Shown: positions 16,479-24,566 of the stretch, piece after piece | Layout of the letters: every line of letters starts with the position of its first letter | Position numbering within the stretch: the stretch's first letter is position 1 | Assembly: GCA_019694395.1 (NCBI GenBank) | Contig: JAIBCC010000004.1 | Coordinates: 62,001 to 126,000 of the forward strand | Length of the DNA: 64,000 bases | Direction of reading: 5' to 3' | DNA from: Pyrinomonadaceae bacterium | GTDB taxonomy: Bacteria; Acidobacteriota; Blastocatellia; Pyrinomonadales; Pyrinomonadaceae | Notes under the pieces: model-generated | Told to the model about the DNA's origin: nothing | Database searches by the model: none | Seen by the model: only the letters and a program-made list of their open reading frames with translations | Position numbers and translations under genes: made by a program

Positions 16479-17348
16479 TTAGCTTCCAACAACAGAATTT
16501 TTGAGAATTCCCAATCCTTCAATTTCAACTTCGCAAATATCACCGGACTTTAAATAAATCGGCGGTTTGCGGGCAAATCCAACTCCCGGCGGAGTGCCTG
16601 TCGCAATAATGTCGCCGGGCTCAAGCGTCATTGATTTGGATAAAAACTCGATTAATTCGGGAATTTTGAAAATTAATTGGTCGGTATTTGAATCCTGTAA
16701 AGTTTCTCCATTAAGGCGAAACTGAATCCGTAAATTGTGCGGATCGGCAATTTCGTCTTTGGTGGCGATAAATTCTCCCATTGGTGCAAAAGTGTCGCAG
16801 GACTTTCCGCGCACCCATTGACCATCGGCAAATTGGAAATCACGAGCGGAAACATCATTAAAATTCGTATAGCCGAGAACGTAATCCATTGCGTCTTCAG
16901 CTTTTACATATTTTGCGGTTTTACCGATAACTACCGCAAACTCAGCTTCATAATCGGTTTGTTCGCTGTCTTTAGGAACTAAAATTGAATCATTTGGACC
17001 AATGACACAAGTTCCGAATTTGGAAAAAATAATCGGACTTTTGGGAATTGCCATTCCGCTTTCTTCGGCGTGATCGCGGTAATTCAAACCAATGCAAATG
17101 ATCTTTCCCGGACGCGGAACGGTGGCGAAAACTTTTACTTCCGAACGATTTATTTTTGGTAAATCTTTGGTATTGTTTGCTTTTTCAAGGAACCCATTTT
17201 CCAAGTCAAAACAATCAAGCAATTCGTTGGCAGTCAGATTTTCCTTACCGGTCAGCGAAGTTAAGTCAACGATTTCAGTATCGGAAGCAAGTTTTCCAAT
17301 TTGATAATTTTTATCGGTTGAAGATTTTTTGAATGTAATAAGTTTCAT
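16479..17348 (-). CDS. Fumarylacetoacetate hydrolase-family protein, probable 2,4-diketo-3-deoxy-L-fuconate hydrolase
   Basis: 289 residues, FAH C-terminal fold. Metal ligands lie in TDYEAEFAVVIG and GYTNFNDVSARDFQ; the CIGLNYRDHAEE and TGTPPGVGFAR blocks are typical. Related enzymes cleave acylpyruvates to pyruvate plus an acid; in the fucose route the second product is L-lactate. The ATG at 17348 (MKLITFKK) is preferred over the upstream GTG because it gives the family's usual beginning. Confidence 0.8.
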   Translation of the reverse strand: MKLITFKKSSTDKNYQIGKLASDTEIVDLTSLTGKENLTANELLDCFDLENGFLEKANNTKDLPKINRSEVKVFATVPRPGKIICIGLNYRDHAEESGMAIPKSPIIFSKFGTCVIGPNDSILVPKDSEQTDYEAEFAVVIGKTAKYVKAEDAMDYVLGYTNFNDVSARDFQFADGQWVRGKSCDTFAPMGEFIATKDEIADPHNLRIQFRLNGETLQDSNTDQLIFKIPELIEFLSKSMTLEPGDIIATGTPPGVGFARKPPIYLKSGDICEVEIEGLGILKNSVVGS

Positions 17349-17363
17349 TTTTAGTATTCTCTC

Positions 17364-17442
17364 ATCCACTAAGTTTCACGAAGTTCACACGAAGATTTTT
17401 GATTAGTTTTCCTTCGTGATTTCTTCGTGTGTCTTCGTGGAT
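17364..17442. repeat. Inverted repeat with 9-bp-like CACGAAG units
   Basis: ATCCAC plus repeated CACGAAG on the left mirrors CTTCGTG repeats plus GTGGAT on the right, with a short loop near 17400. It fills the spacer between the fucose dehydrogenase-like and FAH-family genes. Confidence 0.75.
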
Positions 17443-17446
17443 AATT

Positions 17447-18232
17447 CTAATTTACACGGCTTTTGCGACCGTATCCAAGTTCGGCTCCTCCCGAAAGAAT
17501 ATGGTCAACGCCGGTAGTAAAAGTTGCTTCCGCCGCGAGAAAAAGACAAAGTTTTCCGGCTTCTTCAATCGTTCCCATTCTTCCTAAAAGTTGGGCTTCG
17601 TCACCCTCCTGACGAGTTTTTTCGGGATTTTCGGAGGCATCAATCGCCTCTTGCCAGAGCGGAGTGTAAATATTTCCCGGTGAAACGGAATTCACCCGCA
17701 CGCCGAATTTAGCTTCGTCAATCGCCAGGGCTTTGGTAAAAGCCGTTATTGCGCCTTTGGTCGCTACGTATGTAACGGCGTGAATTTGCCCCATTGAGCC
17801 GACCAGACTCGACATATTGATGATGCTTCCTTTGGTTTTCCGCAAATAAGGTAGAGCGAATTTGCAAGCCGCAAAAATGCTGACTAAATTCAAATTCAAT
17901 AAATCCTGAAATTCCTGCACGGAAAAATCGTCAATCGGTTTATGCGGCGGATGCCAACCCGCATTGTTAATCAGACAATCAATTTTTCCATATTTTTCAA
18001 CGGTTTGCGAAATCAGATTTTCAATTTCATTAATTTCGGAAACGTCACATTTAACGAAAAATGCTTCGCCTTTGCCTAGAGAATTTAATTCCGCTGCCAA
18101 TTTATCGCCTTCGTCCTGATTTCGCGCACAAAAAACGACTTTTGCACCTGCATCAACAAAAACTCGAGCACAGCCTTCGCCGATGCCTTTTGTTCCGCCG
18201 GTGATAATTACAACTTTATTTTTGTAATTCAT
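17447..18232 (-). CDS. SDR dehydrogenase, probable L-fucose dehydrogenase (HSD17B14-like)
   Basis: 261 residues. Classical SDR motifs: TGGTKGIGEG, NNAGWHPP, MSSLVGSMGQ, and YVATK. Several stretches match the HSD17B14/L-fucose dehydrogenase subgroup closely: the HPPHKPIDDF loop after NNAG, SPGNIYTPLWQEA, LGRMGTIEEAG, and the ending SGGAELGYGRK. That enzyme oxidises L-fucose to the lactone with NAD+. It overlaps nothing but lies 5 bases from the upstream hypothetical gene, as part of one operon. Confidence 0.8.
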   Translation of the reverse strand: MNYKNKVVIITGGTKGIGEGCARVFVDAGAKVVFCARNQDEGDKLAAELNSLGKGEAFFVKCDVSEINEIENLISQTVEKYGKIDCLINNAGWHPPHKPIDDFSVQEFQDLLNLNLVSIFAACKFALPYLRKTKGSIINMSSLVGSMGQIHAVTYVATKGAITAFTKALAIDEAKFGVRVNSVSPGNIYTPLWQEAIDASENPEKTRQEGDEAQLLGRMGTIEEAGKLCLFLAAEATFTTGVDHILSGGAELGYGRKSRVN

Positions 18233-18237
18233 TAGTT

Positions 18238-18735
18238 TTAATTTATTGCAAAATAGTCTTTTCTAAAACTTTCCCATTTAGGTAAATTGTCAAAATCACC
18301 CGCAGTTTGACACAATTGAATATATTCTAAAGCCTTTTCAGCGTCTGGATTTTTAATGTTTTCTAGAAAATCAATAGTTTTTTGGACTCCGGCACCAACT
18401 AAAAACTGAATATCAAAACCCCATCCCAAGTCAAAATCAGACCTTTTAGCTTTCCACATTGGGATTACATCTTGTAAATCACCGATTTTAAATAATAAGA
18501 AAGCACAATGATAAATATTTTCAAAGAATTCTCCATCGTGAGCTTCATTAAGTCTATAACTCAGTTCAAAGTCGAAAAGAATTTGCAAAAGACTATGAAA
18601 TGAGAATACATCCTTCAACAGAATTACTTTGTATAATTCATTGCGAAATTTGTCATTTTTAAGTTGAGACTTTAAATCTTCAGATAAAACAAAGCCTTCT
18701 TTCCTAAATTTCTCAATAAAATCAATTGCTTTCAT
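18238..18735 (-). CDS. Conserved hypothetical protein within the sugar operon
   Basis: 165 residues, mostly helical, no signal peptide and no membrane segment. The segment WKAKRSDFDLGWGFDIQFLVGAG (about 93-115) resembles one seen in widespread small soluble proteins of unknown function. Codon use looks more AT-rich than its neighbours. It lies between the binding-protein and dehydrogenase genes with tiny gaps, so it is co-transcribed, but nothing links it to sugar metabolism. Confidence 0.7.
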   Translation of the reverse strand: MKAIDFIEKFRKEGFVLSEDLKSQLKNDKFRNELYKVILLKDVFSFHSLLQILFDFELSYRLNEAHDGEFFENIYHCAFLLFKIGDLQDVIPMWKAKRSDFDLGWGFDIQFLVGAGVQKTIDFLENIKNPDAEKALEYIQLCQTAGDFDNLPKWESFRKDYFAIN

Positions 18736-18744
18736 TTGAAACTT

Positions 18745-19725
18745 CTAAACAGGCGGATTCAATAATTTTTGAGCTTCCGGCGTGTTCATATTTTCCGGCG
18801 TGACCATCATTGCTCCGGTGTCAACCCGTTTTTCGATCTGTTTTCCTAAGATACTGTCAACCATCGCTTTGACACCGAGTTCACCGATCTTAAAAGGATT
18901 TTGTAGAACAACTCCCTGCATTTGATTATTTTTCATTGCTTCAATGAATTGCGGCGTAGCATCAAATCCGACAAAGGATACTTTTCCGGCTTTTCCCATA
19001 TCCTGTAAAGCCAGAAGCATTCCGGTTGAAGCCGATTCATTGGAAGTAAAAATACCGTTGACATCATTTCCGAAACGCTGCAATAGGTTTTCCGAAGCGC
19101 GTTTTGCCGTATCGCGCGTGGCTCCGGCATATTGGTCGGCAGAAATGATTTCGATGTTTGGGAATTTCGTCTTCATTTCTTGTAAAAAACCTTCTTCGCG
19201 GTCGGTGGTGCTGGCTGAACCTTCGGCATAGCGGAGCATAATTACTTTACCTTTGCCGCCTAGAACTTCGCCCAAACGGTCTGCCGCCATTGCACCGCCT
19301 TTTTTATTATCGGTGGCGACAAAGCTGGTAATTTGTTCGGATTGTAATCCCGAATCCATGATGACGGTCGGAATTCCGGCGCGTTTGGCTTCTTCCACAG
19401 GACGCACTAATGCTTTATCATCCAACGGGGCAAGCACCATTCCACTAACATTTTGGCTGACAAAACCTTCAACTACCTGAACTTGCTGTTCGCGATCATC
19501 TTCTTTCAGAGGTCCTTTCCAAATAATTTCGACCTCAATTCCCTGCGATTTGTAATCATTTGCCGCCTTAACTGCTCCGGCATTAATACTTTTCCAGAAT
19601 GAATGCGTTGTGCCCTTCGGAATAACGGCAATTGTGTATTTTTTAGCGTTGGTGTTGTTAGAACCACAGCCAATCAGACCGAGAAACATTGAAAACAACA
19701 GCAAACATAAAGTAAGTTTTTTCAT
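18745..19725 (-). CDS. Sugar ABC transporter substrate-binding lipoprotein (RbsB type)
   Basis: 326 residues. A lipoprotein signal (MKKLTLCLLLFSMFLGLIGC, cysteine at 20) anchors a periplasmic-binding fold of the ribose/galactose class: YTIAVIPKGTTHSFWKSI, GMVLAPLDDKAL, PTVIMDSGL, FVGFDATPQFIEA. This class delivers pentoses, hexoses or deoxysugars. With the enzymes downstream, L-fucose or L-rhamnose is the best guess. Confidence 0.92.
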   Translation of the reverse strand: MKKLTLCLLLFSMFLGLIGCGSNNTNAKKYTIAVIPKGTTHSFWKSINAGAVKAANDYKSQGIEVEIIWKGPLKEDDREQQVQVVEGFVSQNVSGMVLAPLDDKALVRPVEEAKRAGIPTVIMDSGLQSEQITSFVATDNKKGGAMAADRLGEVLGGKGKVIMLRYAEGSASTTDREEGFLQEMKTKFPNIEIISADQYAGATRDTAKRASENLLQRFGNDVNGIFTSNESASTGMLLALQDMGKAGKVSFVGFDATPQFIEAMKNNQMQGVVLQNPFKIGELGVKAMVDSILGKQIEKRVDTGAMMVTPENMNTPEAQKLLNPPV

Positions 19726-19842
19726 ATTTTTAGAAAACTAAGCTGAATGGATTACGGAAAAACTATAATTTCGATTATAAACAGAGTTATTTTCTACTAC
19801 AAATTGCAGATTTGTTTAAAAATTGCCGTTAAAGGGCTTTAA

Positions 19843-20838
19843 TTACAATTTTCTGCTTCTTAATTGATCAACCGCTACTGCCGCTACAATAATTGTCCCG
19901 ATAATAATTTCCTGCACATAATTTGCCCAACCCATTTGCTGACAGCCATTTCTCAGAAAAGCCATAATCAATGCGCCGATCATTGCACCTAAAATCGTGC
20001 CTTGACCACCGTTAAGACTTCCGCCGCCGATGACAACTGCGGCAATGATGTCCAGCTCAGTTCCGACTGCAACGGTTGGATCGCCCTGACGCAAACGGGA
20101 CATCTGCATCACGCCTGCCAGCCCGAAAAATAAACCGGCTAAGCTATAGATCCAAACTTTTAATTTATCGGTTGAAATTCCGCAGGCACGAGCTGCTGCT
20201 TCATTTGAACCGATGACAAAAACCCTTCGTCCGAAAACAGTGTTTCGCAGGACAATTGCCATCAAAATCGCTAAGATAACCGTAATCCAAACACCCGGCG
20301 CAACCAAAATCCATGAGGGATTCGGAACAGTCACCACCAATTCATTGACCCAGGTTGATTCAACATTGACAGGCTGTTGATTGGCAAACCATTTAGCCAC
20401 GCCGCGAGCAACTCCGAGCATTCCAAGTGTGGCAATAAATGGAACTACTCGTAATCCTGTAATTGCTAAACCGTTAATAAACCCAACAACTGCACCAACT
20501 AAAATTCCGATTAAAACTGCAAAGATCGGATTTATTCCGGTATTGATGCAGAGGGCGGTAACTACACCGGAAAGAGCAATGGTCGAACCGACTGACAAAT
20601 CAATTCCGCCACCGATAATAATCATTGTCATTCCGATTGCACCGATAGCCACAATTACCGTTTGGGACAAAACAATTCGGATATTAAACGGCGAAAGGTA
20701 TTTTTCGGGGCTTCCGGTCAAAACTGCAAAAAATAAAATAACCAATGCCAAGCCCAAAAAAGGTCCCAAAATCGTCAACCATTTTTTGAAGAAATTAGGA
20801 CGCAATTCGTCAGAATTTTTTGAAGTTTCAGTCGTCAT
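19843..20838 (-). CDS. Sugar ABC transporter permease (RbsC type)
   Basis: 331 residues with about ten membrane helices. GGGIDLSVGSTIALSGVV and GLRVVPFIATLGMLGVARG are typical of the RbsC/BPD_transp_2 family, as is the VIGSNEAAARACGI loop that contacts the ATPase. It forms the membrane channel with the ATPase upstream and the lipoprotein downstream. Confidence 0.93.
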   Translation of the reverse strand: MTTETSKNSDELRPNFFKKWLTILGPFLGLALVILFFAVLTGSPEKYLSPFNIRIVLSQTVIVAIGAIGMTMIIIGGGIDLSVGSTIALSGVVTALCINTGINPIFAVLIGILVGAVVGFINGLAITGLRVVPFIATLGMLGVARGVAKWFANQQPVNVESTWVNELVVTVPNPSWILVAPGVWITVILAILMAIVLRNTVFGRRVFVIGSNEAAARACGISTDKLKVWIYSLAGLFFGLAGVMQMSRLRQGDPTVAVGTELDIIAAVVIGGGSLNGGQGTILGAMIGALIMAFLRNGCQQMGWANYVQEIIIGTIIVAAVAVDQLRSRKL

Positions 20839-20888
20839 TTTTGTTTAGAAAATATAAAATATCAAAGGTCTAAGACTTTTTTTGCTTT

Positions 20889-22379
20889 TTACTTTCCAAT
20901 AGCCGTTTGCATAATTTTTTCGGCTGTCCAATCAGTAATCGGCAGAGCTTCGGAAAGCTGTCCGCGACTCATCACTGCAAGGCGGTCACACATTCCAAAA
21001 AGTTCAGGTAAATAGGAACTGATCATTAAAATTGCTTTTCCTTCTTCGGCAAGTTTGGCAATCATTTCATAAACCTGAACTTTACTGCCAATATCAATTC
21101 CGCGCGTTGGTTCATCTAAAAGCAAAATATCCGCATTTTGATGAATGATTCGTCCAATGGCAACTTTTTGCTGATTGCCGCCGGAAAGTCTTGAAACAGA
21201 GTTAGTTACAGTTGGAGTCCTAATCCCAATTTCTTTAATTAAGGCTTCAGATTGCAATTTTTGATCGGATAAGTTGAGCCATCCGAATTGCGCACAGGAC
21301 GAGAACCTGGTCACTGTCAGATTATCCGCAATCGAAAGCGTTAGTGCCAATCCTTCACCTTTACGGTCTTCGCTCAAATAGCCTAAGCCCTGCAAAAGCC
21401 GTTTCGCCGGAGTCCCTCCGTGAGCTGAAACCGCTGTTCCGCTGACCAGAATTTTGCCCGAATCCGCCTTGTTCAAGCCATAGATCGCTCGCACCATTTC
21501 ACTTCGCCCCGATCCCATTAATCCGGCGATGCCTAAAATCTCACCGCGTTTCAACTCAAAATTTGCCGATTTTAAGATTGGCGGAACAGATAAATTTTTG
21601 ACCTCTAAAATTGTATCTCCGATTTTTTTATTGGTGCGGTGCGGAAATAGATTTTCGACTGAGCGTCCGACCATTTTTGAAATTAAAAAGTCGTCCGTAA
21701 CCTCATCAAGGTTTCCGGTCACAATGCTTTTTCCATCGCGCAAAACCGTAAAACTATCGGCAATTTCTCTGATTTCCTCAAGAAAATGGCTGATGTAAAT
21801 GATACTGATTCCGTCATTACTTAGTTTGCGAATCAATGTGAAAAGGTGCTGAACATCATTACGCTGTAAGCTGCTGGTCGGTTCGTCCATCAAAATAATT
21901 TCGGCTCTGGCAGCAATGGCGCGGCAAATTTCGACGACTTGCTGCGCGGCAATCGGAAGATTTCCAACGATCGTTTCAGGATGAATATCGGAATGTTGAA
22001 AATTTTTAAGCACTTCCAGTGCCTGTTGATTCAGGGATTTGCGGTCAAGCCAGCCGAAACGCGAACTTTCCAAACCCATCAAAATATTTTCAGTAACCGA
22101 CAAATGCGGAGCCAGCGAAAGTTCCTGATGAATCAAGGCGATTCCATTCTTTCGCGCATCCAGTGTGTTAAGAGGAAAATAAGGTTTTCCTTTTAACTCC
22201 ATCGAACCCGAATCAGCCCGAAAAACACCGGATAAAACATTCATCAGGGTTGATTTTCCTGCGCCGTTTTCTCCGATCAGCGCATGAATCTCACCTTTGT
22301 TCAAGGAAAGATCAACCTCATCAAGCGCAATGGTGGCTCCGAATTTTTTCTTGATTGAATTTAATTCTAAAATCGGCAT
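20889..22379 (-). CDS. Sugar ABC transporter ATPase (RbsA type, two nucleotide-binding domains)
   Basis: 496 residues with two ATPase domains. First half: Walker A GENGAGKST, Walker B ILMDEPTSSL. Second half: degenerate Walker A GLMGSGRSE, signature LSGGNQQKVAIGR, Walker B LLLDEPTRGID. This asymmetric layout is normal for the RbsA/MglA family. The ATG at 22379 (MPILELNSIKKKFG) is chosen over a longer frame because the ATPase domain begins there. It is the first gene of the sugar operon. Confidence 0.93.
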   Translation of the reverse strand: MPILELNSIKKKFGATIALDEVDLSLNKGEIHALIGENGAGKSTLMNVLSGVFRADSGSMELKGKPYFPLNTLDARKNGIALIHQELSLAPHLSVTENILMGLESSRFGWLDRKSLNQQALEVLKNFQHSDIHPETIVGNLPIAAQQVVEICRAIAARAEIILMDEPTSSLQRNDVQHLFTLIRKLSNDGISIIYISHFLEEIREIADSFTVLRDGKSIVTGNLDEVTDDFLISKMVGRSVENLFPHRTNKKIGDTILEVKNLSVPPILKSANFELKRGEILGIAGLMGSGRSEMVRAIYGLNKADSGKILVSGTAVSAHGGTPAKRLLQGLGYLSEDRKGEGLALTLSIADNLTVTRFSSCAQFGWLNLSDQKLQSEALIKEIGIRTPTVTNSVSRLSGGNQQKVAIGRIIHQNADILLLDEPTRGIDIGSKVQVYEMIAKLAEEGKAILMISSYLPELFGMCDRLAVMSRGQLSEALPITDWTAEKIMQTAIGK

Positions 22380-22521
22380 TGTTTTTTGGAATGAAGCTTG
22401 AAGAATTTTTAACACAAATTTGCACAGATACAAATACATCGGAACGTTTTTTAGAGAATTCTTCCAAACAAATTCAATCAAAACCTTTATTTATCAGTTT
22501 TTACGCCGCTTTGAGAAAAAG

Positions 22522-22560
22522 AAAAAAGACTTACCGAATAAAATCCGTAAGTCCTTTTTT
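22522..22560 (-). terminator. Terminator downstream of the HNH gene and tRNA relic
   Basis: GACTTAC and GTAAGTC form a stem extended by A/T pairs; on the minus strand it is followed by TTTTTT. Confidence 0.7.
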
Positions 22561-22574
22561 TATCAGGAATAAAT

Positions 22575-22604
22575 TGGTCGGGGCGAGATGATTCGAACAT
22601 CGGA
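22575..22604 (-). pseudogene. 3' fragment of a tRNA gene (probably tRNA-Pro) with encoded CCA
   Basis: On the minus strand the sequence gives a T-arm (GATG TTCGAAT CATC), the acceptor half CGCCCCG, the discriminator A and CCA. CGCCCCG is the partner of CGGGGCG, the acceptor start of the intact tRNA-Pro 430 bp away. The anticodon and D arms are missing. The HNH stop codon lies at 22606-22608, directly against this fragment. Confidence 0.75.
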
Positions 22605-22605
22605 G

Positions 22606-22974
22606 TTAATTCCTTTTTTCGTAATGTTCAATCTGGTGACAGTTCGAGCATAAAACTTCACATTTTTCTATTTCGCGTAAAATTGTCTGAATTGATGAAC
22701 CGCTACGAATCATATCAGCCACATTAAAATCTTTCTCACTATGATTTGAATGATGAAATTCTAAAGCCCTAAAATCTGAAAAACCACACCGTTCACAACT
22801 TAAACTTTCTTTATATCCGTCCAGCCATTTCCGAATATTTTTACGTCTATTAACCCTAACAATTCGCTTACAATCTTTACATTTTTGGCGATAGTATTTT
22901 TTTTCACCTATTACCCGACAAACTTCAAAAGACTCAACAGGCTTTTCTAAATTACAATATTTACAGATTTTCAC
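22606..22974 (-). CDS. HNH endonuclease
   Basis: 122 residues. An N-terminal zinc ribbon (C4, C7, C32, C35) and a second Cys pair (C60, C63) precede the HNH core: ALEFHH (H74-H75), then VLCSNCHQIEHYEK (C109, N111, C112, H113). This compact type resembles free-standing or phage/homing HNH nucleases. The start is GTG at 22974 with no ribosome site. The gene lies between an intact tRNA-Pro and a tRNA 3' relic, suggesting a mobile or homing origin (inference). Confidence 0.82.
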   Translation of the reverse strand: MKICKYCNLEKPVESFEVCRVIGEKKYYRQKCKDCKRIVRVNRRKNIRKWLDGYKESLSCERCGFSDFRALEFHHSNHSEKDFNVADMIRSGSSIQTILREIEKCEVLCSNCHQIEHYEKRN

Positions 22975-23002
22975 TTTCTATGAGACCTCAAAAAAACAAA
23001 AA

Positions 23003-23022
23003 AGCGACTTAAAAAAGTCGCT
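23003..23022 (-). terminator. Terminator after tRNA-Pro
   Basis: AGCGACTT, four A, AAGTCGCT: a perfect 8-bp stem. On the minus strand it is followed by TTTTTGTTTTTTT. Confidence 0.82.
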
Positions 23023-23032
23023 AATTTATTGA

Positions 23033-23106
23033 TCGGGGCGGCAAGATTCGAACTTGCGACCTCACGGTCCCGAACCGTGCGCTCTACCAGGCTGAGCCAC
23101 GCCCCG
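23033..23106 (-). tRNA. tRNA-Pro (anticodon CGG)
   Basis: A full cloverleaf is visible: acceptor CGGGGCG/CGCCCCG, D-arm with AGCCTGGTAGAGC, anticodon stem CACGG/CCGTG with loop TTCGGGA (CGG), T-arm GCAAG TTCGAAT CTTGC, discriminator A. CCA is not encoded. It lies 22 bp after dedA and ahead of a strong terminator. Confidence 0.95.
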
Positions 23107-23128
23107 TCAGGCAAATTAAGAGTTTATG

Positions 23129-23821
23129 TTACTGCGCTTCATTAGTCAAACTTTCAGCTTGTTTCTTTCCAAATTTATGCTTTAAAAATTCGATGATCGG
23201 CGGCAAAAGAGATAAAAAGACAACCACGATCACAACTTTTTCGATATGATCTTCGAGTTTAATGCCAAGCGCATTTTCAACAGCGGTTCCTAAAAAATAT
23301 CCTGCCAGCACCATTGAAAATATCCATAAAAATCCGCCTAAAATACTGTAAGGCAGGAATTTATTATATGGAAATTCTGATGCACCAATCACGATCGGAG
23401 CAAAAGTGCGGACAATCGGCACAAAACGAGCGAGGATAATCGTCTTTGCACCATATTTCTCGAAAAAATGTTTTGCTTTTTCGACTCTACTCGGTTTAAA
23501 AATCCAGGAATCTTCACGATTAAAGAGCCGTTTGCCCATAAAACGTCCCGTCCAGTATCCTGTATTATCACCCAATACTGAACCCGCAAAAAAAGCAATT
23601 AAAATATAGATTACATTGAGTTTATCAGGCAAAGTTTTTGCCATCAGTCCTGAAACCACCAGCAGCGAATCGCCGGGAAGAAAAAAACCAACGGCTAAGC
23701 CTGTTTCGGCAAAGATTACGAAAAACAGTCCAAAATAGACGTAAACACCGAGAATGTTCAATAAGGTTTCGATCAAAACCTTTGGATTGAGATAATGCAA
23801 AAACTCTTTTATTGTTTCCAT
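23129..23821 (-). CDS. DedA-family membrane protein
   Basis: 230 residues with about five membrane segments. Family blocks: FAETGLAVGFFLPGDSLL, LGDNTGYWTGRFMGKR, and ILARFVPIVRTFAPIVIG. DedA proteins are thought to flip lipids such as undecaprenyl phosphate or phosphatidylethanolamine. A longer frame starts at a TTG (23839), but that lies inside a terminator hairpin, so the ATG at 23821 is preferred. No ribosome site precedes it. Confidence 0.88.
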   Translation of the reverse strand: METIKEFLHYLNPKVLIETLLNILGVYVYFGLFFVIFAETGLAVGFFLPGDSLLVVSGLMAKTLPDKLNVIYILIAFFAGSVLGDNTGYWTGRFMGKRLFNREDSWIFKPSRVEKAKHFFEKYGAKTIILARFVPIVRTFAPIVIGASEFPYNKFLPYSILGGFLWIFSMVLAGYFLGTAVENALGIKLEDHIEKVVIVVVFLSLLPPIIEFLKHKFGKKQAESLTNEAQ

Positions 23822-23824
23822 AAA

Positions 23825-23854
23825 AAAACACTTGACCAAATAGCCAAGTGTTTT
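23825..23854 (-). terminator. Terminator after pcm, touching the dedA start
   Basis: AAAACACTTG and CAAGTGTTTT form a 10-bp stem with a 10-nt loop. On the minus strand seven T follow, and the dedA ATG begins right after them. Confidence 0.78.
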
Positions 23855-23913
23855 ATCGTATCAAATTCTATCAAAAACTAAAATGACATATTGCTTTTGC
23901 CTTTTTTTTCCTT

Positions 23914-24561
23914 CTATTTCCAACCGTGTTCGCCAATCAAAGGCACAAAAGCACAACCGCCGAAATCTTCGGTCATAAAGCCTTTTTCAGTTCGCGTCAC
24001 ACGAATAAGTCTTTGTGATTGAGTGTCTTGACCGATTGGGATAACAAGTTTTCCGTATAATTTTAATTGAGCCAAAAGCGGTTCAGGAATTATCGGACCG
24101 CCGGCTGCCACCAAAATTCCGTCAAACGGCGCATAAATATTCCAACCCAATGTTCCGTCGCCGCAACGGAGAACAACATTATGAATTCCGAATTTTTGGA
24201 ATCGTTCCTGCGCTTCGGCAGCAAGCTGCGGAACTCTTTCAATTGCATAAACCGAACGTGCAATCTGGGAAAGAATCGCGGTTTGATAGCCTGAACCTGC
24301 ACCAATTTCTAAAATTCTGGAACCATGTGAAAGTTCCAAAAGCTCCGTCATTTTAGCTACAATATAAGGTTGTGAAATGGTCTGATTTCCTGCAATCGGA
24401 AGTGCATTATCGGCGTAAGCCTGTGATTTGAGGGCAGTCGGAAGAAAAAGATGGCGTGGAATGGCGTTCATCACGCTTAAAACCTGTTCATCTTTGATTT
24501 TGTAATGTTCCCGCAATCGCTGAATCATTCGCTGGCGCGGGATTTCATATTCGTCCAACAT
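23914..24561 (-). CDS. pcm: Protein-L-isoaspartate O-methyltransferase
   Basis: Repairs isoaspartyl damage in ageing proteins using SAM. 215 residues, usual length. Typical blocks: PRHLFLPTALKSQAYADNALPI, GNQTISQPYIVAKMTELL, the SAM site ILEIGAGSGYQTAILSQIA, and FDGILVAAGG. It lies 5 bases after surE; pcm and surE are a classic stationary-phase survival pair. Confidence 0.95.
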   Translation of the reverse strand: MLDEYEIPRQRMIQRLREHYKIKDEQVLSVMNAIPRHLFLPTALKSQAYADNALPIAGNQTISQPYIVAKMTELLELSHGSRILEIGAGSGYQTAILSQIARSVYAIERVPQLAAEAQERFQKFGIHNVVLRCGDGTLGWNIYAPFDGILVAAGGPIIPEPLLAQLKLYGKLVIPIGQDTQSQRLIRVTRTEKGFMTEDFGGCAFVPLIGEHGWK

Positions 24562-24566
24562 TTAAC

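Noticed and set aside
22575..23106. Recent integration of an element with exact att repeats at tRNA-Pro
   Set aside because: The tRNA fragment differs from the intact tRNA in the T-stem and has an encoded CCA that the intact one lacks, so it is not a direct att-site copy; no integrase is present.
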